64,000 bases of DNA from Phlebotomus papatasi. Taxonomy: Eukaryota; Arthropoda; Insecta; Diptera; Psychodidae. The DNA is taken from positions 2,356,001 through 2,420,000 of the forward strand of contig NC_077225.1 in assembly GCF_024763615.1 (NCBI RefSeq). Direction: 5' to 3'. Position 1 is the first letter of the stretch; each line of letters opens with the position of its first letter. Under the pieces are notes generated by a model. It saw nothing but the letters and a program-made list of their open reading frames with translations, searched no databases and was not told the DNA's origin. Below are positions 22,022-34,439 of this stretch, one piece after another. The position numbers and the translations under genes are program-made.

Positions 22022-23222
22022 ATGGATGTATATGATTTTGAGGAATGTGACACCGATGAAGAGGAGGTTTCTGAAGAATCATCATCAGTAACTTCAGAGA
22101 GTCGAACCTGTGATGATGGTACACGAACTATCATTTGTCTTTTTTTTTTAGTAAATATTTTATTCTTGTCCTTTTTAAATGCAGATGTAGTAGTCACGAC
22201 CGGCCGAAAGAGACCCTTGCAACCTTGGAAGCATAAGAGAAATGTGAGGAAAAAACTTGTTGAGGAGGGAAAAGACCACCCCTCACTTACAAAAAAAGAC
22301 GTTATTATTCCGGCTAAAATCTTTAAATCTCAAATACTCTGTTGTAAAAAAAAGTGCTCAGAGAAAATTGATCTATTGGCTCAGCAAAAAATCCATGAAA
22401 CGTTCTATAAGATGAACACAACAAGTAAGACACTGTATATCAGAGGTTGTGTTCAACGGAAGGATGTAAAAACCAAAATTACGGATACTATGCCGGTTGC
22501 TCCCTTGACTAAGAAAAACTTCATTTACGAGTATTCATTTAAAGATGACTCAGGTGCAATTCAAAAAGTGTGCCAAAAGTTTTTCCTTACTTGTCTGAGG
22601 ATTTCGTCAACGAAAGTGCACAATGCAGTGAAGTCGGAGGCATCGAATCCATCGGCTGAAGAGAAAAGAGGCAAAACTCCTTCAAAAAACAAAACACCTG
22701 AGCATTCACGTTCGATTGTAAGGAGCTTTATTGCCTCTATACCCTCCTATGGAAGCCATTATTCCCGAAGTAAGTCCACGAAAAGGTATCTTGATCCAAG
22801 TCTCACTTATGCTAAAATATACCGACAATACATTGCGAAAATGGAAGAGTTGGAGGAAAGTCCAGTTTCTAAAAAGGTTTTTATGGACATTTTTCATTCG
22901 GATTTTAATCTCAGCATTAAAAAACCTCACACAGACACATGTAAAACGTGTGATACACTCAAACACTCAATTCAAGCAGTAAAAAATGATAACGATAAAA
23001 GAGAAATTGAAGAAAAAAAGTTAAGCGATCATCACGCAATGATTAAGAAATTAAAAAATGAATTTGACGATGATCTGAAAAGGGCTGGTGATGAAGTTAA
23101 GGTGCTTACTTTCGACTTGCAAAAAGCTCTTCCAACGCCAAAAGTTCCTACCAATGTCGCCTTTTATAAACGGCAATTGTGGACTTATAACCTTTGCATA
23201 TATGACGAAGGAACGAAACAAG

Positions 23223-25008
23223 GTGAGATAATAAAATTTATTTACACAAAGAAGTTCTAAAATTTTAACACTTTTAAATATTGTTAATGTATGTTTAAAC
23301 TCCAATATAAGCTTTTACATTAAAGGTTATACATTGATGGATTCTTCTGACGCAAAGAGAGGAGTCCTATATTTTATGGATTCAACTGAATTATTACAAT
23401 TTCCAAAAATAGTAAGTTAGCGCGTGTAGTAAGTTAGCAAGATAGCAGTTCCGACAAAAGAAAGAGTTAGCAGAATGTTTGATCAATATGTGAGATTACA
23501 GAATGACATAACTTATAAATATTTAGAAATTTTCCATTAAGCTAAATTGAATGACAAGTTCTGTAAGTCAAAATATTAGGCAATAGTCAGGTATATCGTA
23601 ATTCTTCCGGTTCCACAAACTTTAAAAAAAAATTACAGATAGAGAAATTTACTCATTTCCTTATGTGGCTACAACGTCCTTTCAGAAGGTCGAAATCCCG
23701 ACTTGTACTCTTCGATTGCCTTCACAGCGTGTTTTTTAAAGTTTGTTTTTACCACTACTTTCACAAAAGTAATCCACCTGTAGTTGCTATACTTCAGTCT
23801 ATCTCATTTCTTGTAACTAGGGAAATTGTAGCCCCATTACAGTCGTTACGCATCGTCTCCAACTCCTAAACGTCATAGATAAGGTCGTAGAAATAGTTGT
23901 ATAGCTCCTATCCTGCATATTTCATCAACTCTGCCGGGATATTATGCTCTCCAGAAGTTTTATATATATATTTTTATTTTGAATGAATATAGCAACTTTC
24001 TTCTTATCTGAAGCTTCCTTCTCAAAGTTGTCATTGCCATTTTTATTTTCGATCCACCCCTATGTAATTTTCGTCGCATTAAGAAGATTTTTGAAATACG
24101 CTTCCCATCTACTTAGCACATCTTCTGTTTACACTAGGGAATTTCCTGACTTATCTTTGCACAGACACATGTGATAGGTAGACCCGTCGCTGAGATAACA
24201 TAACCCGATAAAAAACTCTTACTTATCTGATCTGCTACAATATTTCTACGAGGGCAGTCTCTGATGCCCCTGACCTCAGAGGGAAAACAAAAAATATTTT
24301 GAACTTTACTTTGTTATATCTCACTTTTTCCAGCTATGTTAGATAGCCTCTCTATATCCATCTTTTAGTAGGTTCCATCGAGGTCATCGAAATAGGCGTT
24401 AACCGCAAGCTCGACCTCAGTATTATTGGAAAATCTTTGACCACCCAGCCATTTTTTTTTCATTTTTGGGAACAGGAAATAGTCCGATAGGGCCAAATCT
24501 GGAGAGTAGGGGCCATGGGGAAGCAGATCGAACTTGAATTCCCTGATTTTGGCCATCGCGACAAAAGCAGTGTAAATCGGAGCATTGTCCTGATGAAACA
24601 CCTTTTTATTGGCCAAATGGGGTCGTTTTATCTTGATTTCTTCAACCAAACGTTCCAAAAGGTTTTGCATAGTACTCTCCGTTGATTGTTTTTTCCCTTT
24701 TTAAGGGAGTCAATGAATATTATGCCATGTGCATGTGCATCCCAAAAAACTGAAGCCATGACCTTTCTTTAAATAACGTCAAACACTGCTATGAGACTTC
24801 CACGCAACGCAGTTTTTGCTCGCGAAAAATTGTTAAGTTTTGGCCTTCTAATTCAGGCTTGCCCCTTAAGCGAAAGTCCTCGAAGATCTCTGACGATCTC
24901 ATAAATGTAATTCTGAAGCTTTTACTATGTTTGTTAACAACAAGATATCATCGCAAGTAGTATATGTCGTAAACTAATATCTATAGAAAATTGTCACGTT
25001 TTTTGCAG
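23223..25008 (+). other. Intron of the DUF7869-type gene
   Basis: 1786 bp, GTGAGA donor and TTTTTGCAG acceptor, phase 1; joining restores a glycine codon and leads straight into HMYLWAEN. It holds a mariner fragment on the opposite strand and otherwise AT-rich DNA. Confidence 0.7.
24365..24960 (-). pseudogene. Mariner transposase fragment inside the intron
   Basis: The minus strand (24670-24365) encodes HQDNAPIYTA, LPHGPYSPDLALSDYFLFP and a NNTEVELAVNAYF tail, the C-terminal half of a mariner transposase (DD34D type, the last D in DLALSD). Upstream, broken frames still show SVFWDAH and IDSLKKG with GEYY (about 24780-24680). The N terminus and ends are not recognisable. HQDNAPIYTA has Y where H is usual. 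A dead fragment. Confidence 0.8.
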
Positions 25009-26234
25009 GTCACATGTACTTATGGGCGGAAAATATAGCATCACGAGGTGCTCAAGAAATCGCCTCGTGTTTGCTATGTCACCTAAAATCACTTCCACCA
25101 ACAGTTACAAAAGTAATACTGTACTCTGACTCTTGCGGGGGACAGAATCGCAACATAAAAATGGCCTTGTTCTTGAAACACTTCTTGTGCCAAAATACAC
25201 ACAACATCACAAAAATTACTCAAAAATTCTTCGTGTCCGGACATTCATACAATAGCTGTGACAGGAGTTTTGGTACAATTGAGAAGTGTAGCTCTCGACA
25301 TGAGGTCATCAGTACTCCTGAAGAGTGGGCGCATATAATTGAAGAGGCTAAACCCCATGAGCCGAGATTCAAAATTTACAGAATGACCTCTTCAAACTTT
25401 CTCTCGTCGCAAAAGCTTGAGAAAATTATTACAAATCGAAAAAAAGACAGCGAAAAGAACAAAATAAGTTGGCTGAAAGCATTGTCTTTGGATCTAAATA
25501 GTCCTGTAAAGACTGAGTTTTCTTTAATGTATCCTTTATGGCGCTGCGATCGCTTTTTCTCCAGGCACAATTTTGTACCCCTTCTCTTAAACGATATTTC
25601 CGAATGCAAATTAAAGTGAGTTGCTTCGGCAAACGAAGTGTCAGTGGGCTGGTGTCTGCTGAAGGAAAGGGTCGTCTCTATGTCGCTCCCTACCCAAAGG
25701 ACAAGTTTGCAAGGGTTAAATAAATTATTATTATCTATGTCGCTCCGTATGAGGATTTGTGGAGGGGTAAAATGATACCTGAAATCATATGGAAATGTGC
25801 GTGCTCACTCACTCTTTAGCTTTAGAGAGAGAGAACATTATCCTCACAACTCACCTCGCAATCCCGTCTCTTGCCCTGACTTTCTTCGTTCCTCAAGCAG
25901 TTAGCGAGGAATGAATTTTTTCTGTTTTCTGGCTTTTTGGACGATTTGACCCGGGCTGCTCGACTACCTGCCTGTCGTTGGACTCTGCGATGGACTTGCC
26001 ATATGTATCGACTCTATGCCTTATTTTATTCAAAAAATTCTAAATTTCGACTGTTACCATAATATTTACGACATTTTATTTTATTTTTTTCGTTTTTCTC
26101 ATCATACAATACACACAAAACAAAAAAAACTATAAAATACATACTTTAATGTGCATTTCACTGACATTTTTGATTCCGTACTTTTCTAATAATATTTTTT
26201 TATCATTTGCTAACCAATTTTATTCCATTTAAAT

Positions 26235-28717
26235 TTATAATCCCTTGAAAATATCCATTTTAAATTGTTTGCTTTTTTTAGCACTGATAGTAGCATTCAT
26301 TCGTTTAATTTTGAAACGGAGTAATAATACTATTACATACTTTAAGATCTCCTGTCTGTGGCATGAAATTTTAATAGATTTTGTAGAAAGTACTTGATCT
26401 GTTATATTCCTAGCGACATTCCTCTCATGTCCTATATTTGCGAATGCTTTTTCAAATATCTCTAGGATGCGGGTGAAGTCTTTCATAAAATTTTGCGAGG
26501 GAATCGTGAGATGTCCATAAGGTGAAATGCATCCTTTTGTTTCGTAAGCTCTAAACTGGGCATATAAATTGATATGCCTTACTGTGCTTCCTCGTTCTTT
26601 CAAAAGTGAGTTGCACCTCCCACAAGAATATAAACTTTTAATTCGGTGGATAACAAATCCTGCCAAATATGCTATGGCACACGTCTCTAAATTGCAGGTG
26701 TCCAAGTCTTCATCAAATTGTTGGTCATCAATTAGTCCATTAATTTCAACTTTATTATCAAAGTAGTCGTCCTTATCATTTAAATCTATTTGGTTTGCGA
26801 GATGTTCAGTCCTTAATAAAGGCTCAGTGTATGCTATTTCATAACTTGTTGTTTCCGGTGGGAGAATATTTTGAAAGAGACATTGGGAGAAACTTCTGCT
26901 AAATCTTAGAGCAGAAGGATTTTTTATGTAGGATTCTCGATCATTTCTTACTATAGAAAAAAAATTTTCAAGGGGATCTTGGTTTAAATGACTTGTTAAA
27001 AGATATTTCTGTGCCTTATCTTTTGAGATATGCTCCCAAAGCCCGATTATGCCAGTGATAGTTTGTGCAATTCCTCCGAAATAATATGGAATTTCCATGT
27101 AACCCTTACAAGTTTTTTTTTTCTTCACTCTATGAACTATTTTAATATGATCTCTGGAAATTCTCTTCCATTTTTTAATCGAGTTACGAAACGCATACAA
27201 ATTATTCAGAACTTTCTGATTGTCATCGTTAATACTTCCTTTCTGCGGATTTAACGAGAATCTGTTTTTAGAATTCAAGTTATCCATAAGATCGTTCAAT
27301 TGAGCAAAACAGTTAGCCGTTTCCACCGCTGTCTCTCTTTTGTCTCCAGTGAAGGCCCCAATTTCAACGGCTGTCTTAAGTGCTACAACCGTCTTCGCAC
27401 TAAAAACTTGTGTGGCCAATTTTACTGTTTGTTTTTCAAAAGAAGACGGGCGAATGTGCCTTTCTGTTAGATTATATGTGGTCCTAATAAAAGATGTCTC
27501 CATGTCATACAGATCTTCTAAAATTGACCAAGAAACCCGTTTACCGCTTTCTGGATCTATATCAGTAGTGAGAAGGCAATTTCTAACACTCCTAATTAAA
27601 TGAGGGACATCAAAAAGAAAAAATTTAGGTGTTCCTGCTATCACTAATTTCGGTTCTTTTGTGTTCACGCCAAGGCTACTATAGGCACCCCTATTTGTGC
27701 TGCCCTGATCGCAAGTGACGGCGACTACATCGTATCCAATAGTTTTAAGTGAAACTATTGTGGAGAGCAGTATATCAGCAATATCTGTTGCTGATGGACT
27801 TCCAACGTAGTACGAAATACATTGCTTCCAATTTTGATTTAAACCTTTTATCATAAAAATAAGGATATTTTTAGCAATAGTTTTTTCTCTCCTGTTTTCA
27901 CCATAATCTTCAAAACCGTATATGCAGTCATCAGAAACATTGTATTCAAGATTGTGTTTGATCGCCATCTCATCAAATAGTAAGACACATCTCTTGTTAC
28001 TATAGTTACTACATCATCAGAGTGATGCATAAGCATTGCATCAATATCTACAATGTTTCTTTCTTTCTCAATTATTTCCAGTCTTTTTAGCTCTCTAGAG
28101 GCTTTAATTTCTTGGAATGAAGGCTTTGGTGGGCTTATGGTTTTTTCCCAAGGAATATGTGGAATGTCAGGCTCAGGGAATTGTGATTCACTAATCTCGT
28201 CTAATTCAATATCATTTAATGTATAATCTCTCACATATGATCTAGGACTATGATCTTCCTTGTGTAAAATAATGTCGGGAGATGGAACTTGTTGAAGGAT
28301 TTCTGGAGATGAGATTCCCCGCGTTATTAATTCAGCCGGATAATTTGATTGGACGATTTTTCTCTTTTTAACTGACTCAATGAGGCTGGTTTCACTTTCG
28401 TAAAATGAATTCATAGTCGAAATGCATTTAGGATCCATGACCAATTTACCACTAAGAAAATTGCATGCACAAGAGCCACACGATTTTGGAATTGCATCGC
28501 AGCGTAATCTTTTCTTTAAACCTTGTGAAATATCATCAGGAAAAAAATGATCATTGCAAAATACCACATTTTGTGTTTGCTTTTTAGTTAAAAATGAATC
28601 ATTTCCCGAATGATCGATCCAAATTTTCCTTCGCTTATCAGAAGGAAGGCCAAAAAATGATTTCGATTGTGTCTTAAATTTGCTATTAGAACAATTTTTA
28701 TATGCGCATTTGCTCAT
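26235..28717 (-). pseudogene. P-element/THAP9-type transposase (one frameshift)
   Basis: Starts at 28717 with a THAP zinc finger: CAYKNCSN, then FFGLPSD, W, FCNDHF (C2CH). After about 235 codons the frame changes near 28000: the preceding frame runs on to a meaningless tail and the -1/+2 frame begins RCVLLFDEMAIK, the first catalytic aspartate of the P-type RNase H domain. Then VTCDQGSTNRGAYSSLGV (second aspartate), FLFDVPHLIRSVRNCLL, and LNQDPLENFFSIVR (catalytic glutamate), ending with a CAIAYLAGF zinc-like C terminus, stop at 26235. A single one-base shift is the only break seen. The length of about 820 codons is near the known P-type range (751 in Drosophila). Acts in the nucleus on the element's ends. 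Confidence 0.85.
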
Positions 28718-29535
28718 TTTTAAAAATTTAAGAGGCCTGAGATATGGGAATAGAAAAATAGATGAAATACGTGTGTAAAAAAAATACATTTGACTTTTAC
28801 CTTGAAGACTTGAAACGTAGGCTTTAAACGAACAAACTTTATGAGTAATCACTGGTCACTACTGGTGTAATGTGAAGAATATCCTGAAAAAAATCTGCAA
28901 TTGCTTCAAGAGCTCAAAATTATTATTATTATTGAACTTTTTACCAAAATGAAAAATATTTTTACACTCTTGTTGACACTGCTTTTTATCACAGAACACT
29001 ATAGGCTCCAATCCTTGGGAAAAAGTTCTTCTCGACTTTAAAGAACTGTTAAAATTATTTCTTTGTTCATTGAAAAGCAAAAGAACTGTACGCATAAATT
29101 CAGGAAACTTAACTCAAATTCGCTTTATAGAGTCGCATTCGCATCACACTTTTCTGGAAAAGTATTCTACTTTTGCCTTCTGTACTATTCTTACAATATT
29201 TCACTAAACTGGTAAATATGATGTATATCATCTACTAAACACTGAGAATTGAGCAATGAACTGATAAGTGATAAATGCAGCAAGTGTATGCGACAAGAGT
29301 TACAGATAAAAAACTCCCAGCTGACAATAAAATATCGGATGTACCTGAATTTTAAACAATGCAATTTTTTTTGGAATAAAACTTGATTGAATGTAATTGA
29401 TCGTTGGACTAATCACCGCCAAAATATTTGAATTCATTAAGAAATATAACGATATAAAAAACGTGTTAAGAACTCATAATAAGAGATATCGCAAAGCGTT
29501 CCAGCTTTGCGGAATGCTTCAATCTACGAGAATAG
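28718..29535. other. Unique spacer between the inverted arms
   Basis: Contains the 5' region of the THAP transposase gene and the spacer to the right arm; ends with a copy of the 42-bp hairpin motif (29491-29532). No other gene. Confidence 0.6.
29491..29532 (-). repeat. Dispersed 42-bp hairpin motif, copy 2
   Basis: Inverted copy of 10156-10197, with a GCAAAGC/GCTTTGC stem, immediately next to the point where homology of the right arm begins. Confidence 0.5.
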
Positions 29536-30505
29536 AATAATTTGTATGCGTTTCGTAACTCGATTAAAAAATGGAAGAGAATTTCCAGAGATCATATTAA
29601 AATAGTTCATAGAGTGAAGAAAAAAAACTTGTAAGGGTTACATGGAAATTCCATATTGTTTCGGAGGAATTGCACAAACTATCACTGGCATAATCGGGCT
29701 TTGGGAGCATATCTCAAAAGATAAGGCACAGAAATATCTTTTAACAAGTCATTTAAACCAAGATCCCCTTGAAAATTTTTTTTCTATAGTAAGAAATGAT
29801 CGAGGATCCTACATAAAAAATCCTTCTGTTCTAAGATTTAGCAGAAGTTTCTCCCAATGTCTCTTTCAAAATATTCTCCCACCGGAAACAACAAGTTATG
29901 AAATAGCATACACTGAGCCTTTATTAAGGACTGAACATCTCGCAAACCAAATAGATTTAAATGATAAGGACGACTACTTTGATAATAAAGTTGAAATTAA
30001 TGGACTAATTGATGACCAACAATTTGATGAAGACTTGGACACCTGCAATTTAGAGACGTGTGCCATATCATATTTGGCAGGATTTGTTATCCACCGAATT
30101 AAAAGTTTATATTCTTGTGGGAGGTGCAACTCACTTTTGGAAGAACGAGGAAGCACAGTAAGGCATATCAATTTATATGCCCAGTTTAGAGCTTACGAAA
30201 CAAAAGGATGCATTTCACCTTATGGACATCTCACGATTCCCTCGCAAAATTTTGTGAAAGACTTCACCCGCATCCTAGAGATATTTGAAAAAGCATTCGC
30301 AAATATAGGACATGAGAGGAATGTCGCTAGGAATATAACAGATCAAGTACTTTCTACAAAATCTATTAAAATTTCATGCCACAGACAGGAGATCTTAAAG
30401 TATGTAATAGTATTATTACTGCGTTTCAAAATTAAACGAATGAATGCTACTATCAGTGCTAAAAAAAGCAAACAATTCAAAATGGATATTTTCAAGGGAT
30501 TATAA
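29536..30505 (+). pseudogene. Second, inverted partial copy of the P-type transposase 3' end
   Basis: The 287-codon frame (29642-30505) repeats the C-terminal half of the transposase at 26235 with about six amino-acid changes (for example RNDRG for RNDRE, CAIS for CAIA). Upstream homology continues to about 29536, but the A-tract before CTTGTAAGGG has 8 A against 10 in the other arm, so the frame is shifted there. It lacks the THAP domain and both catalytic aspartates. Confidence 0.85.
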
Positions 30506-31216
30506 ATTTAAATGGAATAAAATTGGTTAGCAAATGATAAAAAAATATTATTAGAAAAGTACGGAATCAAAAATGTCAGTGAAATGCACATTAAAGTATG
30601 TATTTTATAGTTTTTTTTTTGTTTTGTGTGTATTGTATGATGAGAAAAACCAAAAAAATAAATAAAATAAAATGTCGTAAATATTATGGTAACAGTCGAA
30701 ATTTAGAATTTTTTGAATAAAATAAGGCATAGAGTCGATACATATGGCAAGTCCATCGCAGAGTCCAACGACAGGCAGGTAGTCGAGCAGCCCGGGTCAA
30801 ATCGTCCAAAAAGCCAGAAAACAGAAAAAATTCATTCCTCGCTAACTGCTTGAGGAACGAAGAAAGTCAGGGCAAGAGACGGGATTGCGAGGTGAGTTGT
30901 GAGGATAATGTTCTCTCTCTCTAAAGCTAAAGAGTGAGTGAGCACGCACATTTCCATATGATTTCAGGTATCATTTTACCCCTCCACAAATCCTCATACG
31001 GAGCGACATAGAGACGACCCTTTCCTTCAGCGGACACCAGCCCACTGACACTTCGTTTGCCGAAGCAACTCACTTTAATTTGCATTCGGAAATATCGTTT
31101 AAGAGAAAGGGTACAAAATTGTGCCTGGAGAAAAAGCGATCGCAGCGCCATAAAGGATACATTAAAGAAAACTCAGTCTTTACGGGACTACTTAGATCCA
31201 AAGACAATGCTGAAAG

Positions 31217-31497
31217 TCAGAAAAATCGAATACAACAAAAATGAAATTTTCAAACTCGAAATTTTTGAGGGTCAGAAGTCAATAATAAATATTGCAAAAA
31301 AGACTACAAAGTATGACTTTCAAAATTTTAAGACTGAGGAATTATATCCTAATGGAAGGAGGATTGCCATTGCAAAATATAACGACCTTCAGGACCTGAT
31401 GCCATTTATAAAAGAACGTGATCGGGATTATTTTAATAATCTAAACACTGAATCTGGTGATAACGACTATGTATATGCCAGTGCAGATGAAGAGTGA
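31217..31497 (+). pseudogene. DUF7869-type gene, 3' part (after the P-like insertion)
   Basis: Removing the element and one copy of its CTGAAAG duplication joins KISWLK directly and in frame to VRKIEYNKNEIFKLEIFEG. The remainder shows ELYPNGRRIAIAKYNDLQDL and a terminal acidic tail, ending TGA at 31495-31497. The conserved tail of this family has the same shape (LY, basic residue, I, KYxDL). So the coding exon is intact apart from the insertion. Confidence 0.75.
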
Positions 31498-31880
31498 ACC
31501 AAATTTTGCGAATAACTATTAAATTAAGTAGTGTTTCATTTTTCATTAAAAAAATAATATGTTTTATATTTTCCTTAAAGTATGAATTTCAGTATTATGG
31601 TGTATAAAGTAAATTAAGAATTCAGTCACTTGTCTTTTCTACCGTCTTCAAATTCAAAGTTATTAAACGTTTTTCCAATATCATTGCAATATTTAAAATC
31701 AGTCAGAACTATTTTTCAAGAATAATATTAAGTGATGAATAAAATGGGTAAAATGGCTAAATTAGGTACTTTGGGTTACTTGATAAAATACAGAAGTAAA
31801 TCCAAGGAGATTTGTGATTTTCAGGAGGAACCAGCTTGGGTATCTTTGGCGTTCTTGACAAAAATCTGTGATTTTTTGGA
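31498..31880. other. Non-coding DNA
   Basis: 3' flank of the split gene; AT-rich, no feature recognised. Confidence 0.45.
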
Positions 31881-32175
31881 AGGACTCGGGGACATCTTCT
31901 GACAGGGCAGCGAAATAGAGATTTGACCAGATAAACCCTTTCAAATTTTTTCCTAGAGACTACTCTAATTCTGGAGGAATCTGGGAAATGGGAATTTGGA
32001 CAGATGAATCTTTGAGATTTTTTAATCAAAGACTGCTCTAATTCTGGAGGAAGCTGGGAAGTGGGAATTTTTGACAGATGAATCCTTGGAATTTCATCCT
32101 CAGAGACTGCTCTAATTCTGGAGGAATCAAAGTAATAAAGATTTGGTCAGATAAATCCGTGAGATTTTTATAATG
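31881..32175 (+). repeat. Degenerate ~75-bp tandem repeat
   Basis: Four imperfect units with the phrase CTCTAATTCTGGAGGAA, then GGGAATTTGGACAGATGAATC (variants at about 31960, 32040, 32110), the first unit being the most diverged. Confidence 0.6.
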
Positions 32176-32314
32176 GAAAAAAGTGTTGAGTTGTGAGAAG
32201 ATAATTTTTGCTCATGAAATCCAGTATGGTTTCTTTACCTTTTTACGGTGCACTTTTCGGTATCACTTTTTTACGGTACAGATTTTTACGTTACTCTTTT
32301 GCTATGGGCGCCTC

Positions 32315-33160
32315 AATTAAAAGATCTTTCAAAAATGTCCAAATTTGTCCAAATTTGTCCAAATCCGTTGAAAATTAGGCCCTCTAGGGTAGTTGACCTT
32401 TGACCTTGAATAATTCAAGATGGCGATTTTTCCGGTGATAGGTGTTTCAGGACGAAATGTTCAGCTCGACTACCTCCATAACATATCCAAAAATGAAGGA
32501 AATCGTCAGTGCCAATTTTTTTTTAAATTAGAAAAACCTCATTTTTTGCCTATTTTTGGGGGATAAGGAGCGTATGAAGGGGGAGGGGGTGAAAATAAAA
32601 AAAATAAGTTCGAGATAATGTCATTTGAGGAGGGGTCACCAAAGACCGGAAGTTGATATCTCTTACCGTTGATTTTTTAAATGGGTCAAAAGACTGAAGA
32701 TTGCGAAAAACAGTTTTTTTTTTTTTAAATAGGACTATTAGCGTTACTTTCCCGATCCATCACCGGTTGTGACCAATGCAGTCGGGTTCAGAATTAAAAG
32801 ATCTTTCAAAAATGTCCAAATTTGTCCAAATCCGTAGAAAATTAGGCCCTCCAGGCTGGTTTACCTTTGACCTTGAATAATTCAAGATGGCGATTTTTCC
32901 GGTGATAGGTGTCTAAGGACGAAATGTTCAGCTGGACTACCTCCATAACATATCCAAAAATGAAGGAAATCGTCAGGGCCAATTATTTTTAAAATTAGAA
33001 AAACCTCATTTTTTGCCTATTTTTGGGGGATAGGGAGCGCATGAAGGGGTGGGGGGTAATTTGAGTAAGTCAGTTCGATAGAATGTATTGACGTTGTGGG
33101 GGGTCACCGAAGACCGGAAGTCAATATCTCTTACCGCTTAGCAGCTAGAATTTTGCAAAG
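32315..33160 (+). repeat. Two tandem units of a 477-bp repeat
   Basis: AATTAAAAGATCTTTC starts at 32315 and again at 32792; both units continue with AATGTCCAAATTTGTCCAAAT, AATTCAAGATGGCGATTTTT and a GGGG-rich tract, closing in GGGGTCACC and GACCGGAAGT. The same family underlies the repeat split by Gypsy at 11276. Confidence 0.75.
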
Positions 33161-33950
33161 TTGAAAAAAAAGTCGACTGTGAAAACTGCTCTCTCTTGGA
33201 GTTCGAGCAGTTAAAAATTGCAAAAAACAAAAATGAAAAAAAATTTAATAAATTAATTTTTTTTTTCTCTTTAAGAGGGAAGGTGTAGTATGAATACCCG
33301 TCTTATGAGATAAAGGGCTAACATAGTGCAAATTGCTAGACTTGCAATGAGCAATGTCCAAAATGAGTGCATGCACCTCAGCCTATGCAAGCTTGCATTA
33401 AGTCCCCAAATAAAACTCTTTTGTAAAGAATTATGTAGAGGAGTTGGAAAAGAGCGTGGAACGAATAAACACCTTAAGAGAATGAAGTGTGTTTTACTCA
33501 AGAACATTTTTATTATTACACAGTAAAGAGAAGATATAACCATTTCTCACTTTTCCTCTCAGTTTTTTAACAATGGCACATTTGAGAATATCAATATCGT
33601 TTCCTTGTAGTAAGCCAATTAAACTACTGACTGTTTTGTCCATCATGATAAAGTCAATAATTTCAGATTCATTTTTATCATTGATAAAAATTTTTGCCGA
33701 TTGATTTTTAAGCAACGAATTCATTATATGTAACTGTTTTACGGAATCAAGAATAGAACTGAATGATTTTGCTCGAATCAATACTATTTATGGGTGTCAC
33801 GTGTAATGGATTTATAATCTGTAAAAGACTTGATTAAAACTTTTTTTCTAATTTGTTTGTAACATGTCTGGACATGTCAAAATCACGATTAACCAGAATA
33901 TAAAAGGACTCTACAACGTATGAAGATGTTTTACTGTTATATTATGTTCA
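33161..33950. other. AT-rich DNA with uncertain short frames
   Basis: A 95-codon minus-strand frame (33781-33494) has no recognisable family. Nothing else is supported. Confidence 0.35.
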
Positions 33951-33954
33951 ATAA

Positions 33955-34333
33955 AAAGAGCATGTTATATAGTGATAGAACAGAAAAAAACTGAGAGAAA
34001 ACAAATATACGAAAAATATTTCCGTGGTGTTTTTCCTATTAATAAAATTTTTCGTAAAAAAAATATTAGCACCAGGTATAATAGTTGTTAATATGGATCC
34101 TAGTTATCTACGAGGAACACAATGGATTTGTAATATTTATTCGTTCCAAGAATAATCCAGCTGAAATTTTTAATTCTTTTGGTCGAAAACTAATGAATAA
34201 TTCCATTGAAAATTTTGTTAAAAACAATTCATATGGAAAAATTCAATATAACAATAAACAAATTCAGTATGAACTTTCTTCTACGTGTGGTTATTATTGT
34301 TGTGTATATAGTGTGTTGTGTACAAATCATTAG
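33955..34333 (+). pseudogene. Polinton/adenain-type cysteine protease (C5-like) remnant
   Basis: Two frames together show the family order: YFRGVFPINKIF, then IVVNMDPSYLRGTQW (canonical NxDPSxxxGTHW, with Q where the catalytic histidine belongs), then after a frameshift near 34130 EIFNSFGRKL (FDSFG region, N for D) and SSTCGYYCCVYSVLC (catalytic cysteine context CGYYC). In Polintons this protease processes capsid proteins; adenoviruses use a relative. The missing histidine and the frame break make this copy dead. Confidence 0.7.
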
Positions 34334-34439
34334 GATTGACAATGAAAAAATTTATTGACCAATTCACGAATAATTATATCGAAAATGATAAACTTGTTAA
34401 GCAACTATATGCTGTTTGTTTTTAAATATTAAACGTGGA

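Larger units (their letters stand above)
22022..25479 (+). pseudogene. DUF7869-type transposase-like gene, 5' part (interrupted)
   Basis: Starts MDVYDFEECDTDEEEV at 22022. A 66-bp in-frame intron is likely (GT at 22119, AG at 22183-22184). The main exon runs to 23222, then a phase-1 intron (GT 23223, TTTTTGCAG ending 25008) leads to the next exon. Motifs: basic linker, cysteine pairs (CKTCDTLK), LTFDLQKALPTPK, LYSDSCGGQNRN and SYNSCDRSFGTIE, the pattern of the RNase H-like domain in the large arthropod family annotated as DUF7869. The protein breaks at KISWLK at 25479, where a P-like element is inserted; the missing C terminus resumes at 31217. The function of this family is unknown; a transposase origin is inferred from the acidic residue pattern. 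Confidence 0.75.
25480..31209 (-). mobile_element. THAP/P-type DNA transposon with ~1.7-kb inverted arms (foldback form)
   Basis: The ends are CATTGTCTTTGGATC and its complement; a 7-bp duplication CTGAAAG flanks it (25473-25479, 31210-31216). The left arm 25480-27206 and right arm about 29536-31209 are inverted copies differing by scattered bases and small indels. The left arm belongs to a transposase gene on the minus strand; the right arm holds only a copy of its 3' part. Such long inverted arms are typical of aberrant gap repair in P-type elements. The element sits inside an exon of the DUF7869-type gene. Confidence 0.85.

Noticed and set aside
25480..25619. C-terminal 46 residues of the 201-codon frame continuing the DUF7869-type protein
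   Set aside because: This part lies inside the terminal inverted repeat of the P-like element; the true continuation is at 31217.
31057..31216. N-terminal part of the 146-codon plus frame ending at 31497
   Set aside because: It is the antisense of the same inverted repeat; only codons from 31217 belong to the gene.
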